This document shows, in pieces, positions 62,119-64,000 of a stretch of 64,000 nt of DNA (position 1 is its first letter; every line of letters begins with the position of its first letter). The notes under the pieces are model-generated. The model saw only the letters and a program-made list of their open reading frames with translations, was not told the DNA's origin and ran no database searches. Source of the DNA: an uncultured Lachnospiraceae bacterium (GTDB lineage: Bacteria; Bacillota; Clostridia; Lachnospirales; Lachnospiraceae). Both the position numbers and the translations under genes were made by a program. The DNA lies in NCBI GenBank assembly GCA_944381405.1, contig CALWLA010000011.1, positions 1 through 64,000 of the forward strand, given 5' to 3'.

Positions 62119-62802
62119 CTATATATTGTGCCATACCTTTTTCAGGCATCCCAGCACCGCCGCACAGAGGATGGCTGCCACCACTGCTTCCGGGATTCCC
62201 TGGGTCAGAATCACCCCAGAGATCACCTTTGACAGCAAGGAAACATTTACCTCTCTGGCGCTCGCATAGGCCTCTCCGTAAAGGAGGTAGATGCCTCCCA
62301 TGACCAAAATCGTATTGGTCAGGGATCCGGCCGCTCCGCAGATCATGTTTGCAGCCGACGGCGCGAGTTTTGTTTTATGCTTGAAAAACCAGTGGACGGC
62401 CCATGCCGAAAGACCGATCATCACTCTGGAAAAAATACAGATGATCAAACACTTGATGATCCTGCTGAAAAAGGAAGGCTCCTCCGCCAGCATGGGAATC
62501 GGCACAAAGGGTGAAAACACAAAGCTGGTGAGGTTTGGAGACATGGTATTCTTCCACATGGATACGATACCGAATACGAGCCCAAGAAAGGCGCCCCGCT
62601 TTGGTCCCAGCAAAACGGCTCCTATGATCACGGGGATATGAATGATGGTAGCGTTGATCACTCCCAGGGGGATAAATCCCAAAAATGGAACAAAGGACAT
62701 GATGATGATCAAACCTGTCAGAATACCGGTAAATACCATTTGAAACTGTCTGTTTCTTCCGTCCATGCTGCTCCTCTCCGGCCTTTTCAGTGCCTTTTCC
62801 AT
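62119..62802 (-). CDS. ECF transporter S component
   Basis: A 227-residue membrane protein with five or six helices, of the S-component (substrate-binding) type: FTGILTGLIIIMSFVPFLGFIPLGVINATIIHIPVIIGA and a conserved GPKRGAFLGLVFGIVS. The family brings in vitamins with a shared EcfA-EcfT module. The vitamin is unknown. The start is uncertain: ATG 62802 or ATG 62766 (GAGAGGAG upstream). It stands between rpmH and dnaA, where most Firmicutes have nothing. Confidence 0.8.
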   Translation of the reverse strand: MEKALKRPERSSMDGRNRQFQMVFTGILTGLIIIMSFVPFLGFIPLGVINATIIHIPVIIGAVLLGPKRGAFLGLVFGIVSMWKNTMSPNLTSFVFSPFVPIPMLAEEPSFFSRIIKCLIICIFSRVMIGLSAWAVHWFFKHKTKLAPSAANMICGAAGSLTNTILVMGGIYLLYGEAYASAREVNVSLLSKVISGVILTQGIPEAVVAAILCAAVLGCLKKVWHNI

Positions 62803-62838
62803 ATGCTCCTGCGGCAATTTTTTTCAGTGTTTACATAA

Positions 62839-62870
62839 ATTTCCACAGTTTGTGGATAAATTGTGGATAA
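62839..62870. other. DnaA-box cluster upstream of dnaA (probable part of oriC)
   Basis: Two perfect DnaA boxes in inverted orientation (TGTGGATAA at 62851-62859 and 62862-62870) and a weaker ATTTCCACA (62839-62847) facing them, forming a TCCACA/TGTGGA dyad. AT-rich DNA (62875-62960) follows. A further cluster could lie outside the window, downstream of dnaA. Confidence 0.75.
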
Positions 62871-62944
62871 CTTTTATAAGCATCTCCAATTTTATTCCTT
62901 TTTTTTATCAATGACAAGTTTTTCCGAAAACTTTGTTAGGATTC

Positions 62945-62973
62945 TTGAAAGCAAACCTATTTTAAGGTAGAAT
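62945..62973 (+). promoter_or_regulatory. Promoter of dnaA
   Basis: TTGAAA (62945-62950), 17-nt spacer, TAGAAT (62968-62973), about 65 nt before the ATG and 75 nt after the boxes, so DnaA could autoregulate. Confidence 0.65.
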
Positions 62974-63038
62974 ATATAAGATATGATTTGAATGTATAAT
63001 ATAAATAAGGAAGAAACTCTTTTAAAAAGGTCTGAAAT

Positions 63039-64000
<962 letters not shown>

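Overview
The window is a chromosomal segment of a low-to-middle GC Firmicute, most likely a gut-type Lachnospiraceae (Clostridia). This is inferred from the clostridial V-type ATPase operon, the clostridial Tad-like pilus cluster (Flp1-like pilin, DUF5702, DUF6382-FHA), DUF3881, DUF4446, TIGR01906 and strong AGGAGG ribosome binding sites. It abuts the replication origin at its right edge: dnaA (cut by the window end) points right, and rpmH-rnpA-yidD-yidC-jag-mnmG-rsmG-mnmE-parA-parB point left. Three perfect parS sites and DnaA-box repeats support this. Most genes between 62.8 kb and 13.5 kb lie on the minus strand, the leading strand of the left replichore.

Layout from left to right. 0-5 kb: a PIN-domain toxin, a two-gene glycosyltransferase operon, a TrmH-type RNA methyltransferase, and a DUF3990 gene overlapping a partner gene. 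5-9 kb: a large secreted cell-wall-binding-repeat protein and a divergent XRE regulator, with promoter, palindrome and direct repeats between them. 8.8-13.4 kb: carAB behind a leader containing a 34-codon leader ORF and an intrinsic terminator. 13.5-14 kb: a RelE-type toxin-antitoxin pair with its operator. 14-25 kb: an 11-gene Tad-like pilus/secretion operon. 25-34 kb: a nine-gene V-type ATPase operon (H-C-I-K-F-E-A-B-D). 34-38.2 kb: an SH3 protein, a CadA-like metal ATPase with a divergent ArsR/CadC regulator and operator, and a YolD-like protein. 38-42 kb: a decayed winged-helix gene, a CPBP protease, a GNAT enzyme, tRNA-Arg(CCU) and a DUF3089 lipoprotein. 42-48.5 kb: TIGR01906, DUF3881 and a kinase-less KdpD-like protein, KtrB, an AlbA_2 regulator, and KtrA behind murA. 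49.9-64 kb: a membrane-anchored protein of unknown function, DUF4446, and the origin cluster.

The most interesting observation is in the pilus operon. The 17.5-16.5 kb pseudopilin-like gene is interrupted by one in-frame TGA, exactly where a cysteine of a C-x-x-C motif is expected. The frame then stays open for 59 codons, encodes a second copy of the same Cys-rich module, and stops 11 nt inside the next gene. A 7-bp hairpin with a GGC loop lies 11 nt after the TGA, which fits the loose bacterial SECIS pattern. The gene is either an undescribed selenoprotein pilus component or a fresh nonsense mutation; the sequence alone cannot decide. Other notable points are the carAB leader ORF, a KdpD-like protein that keeps a c-di-AMP-type USP signature but has no kinase next to Ktr genes, and the DUF3990/partner gene pair.
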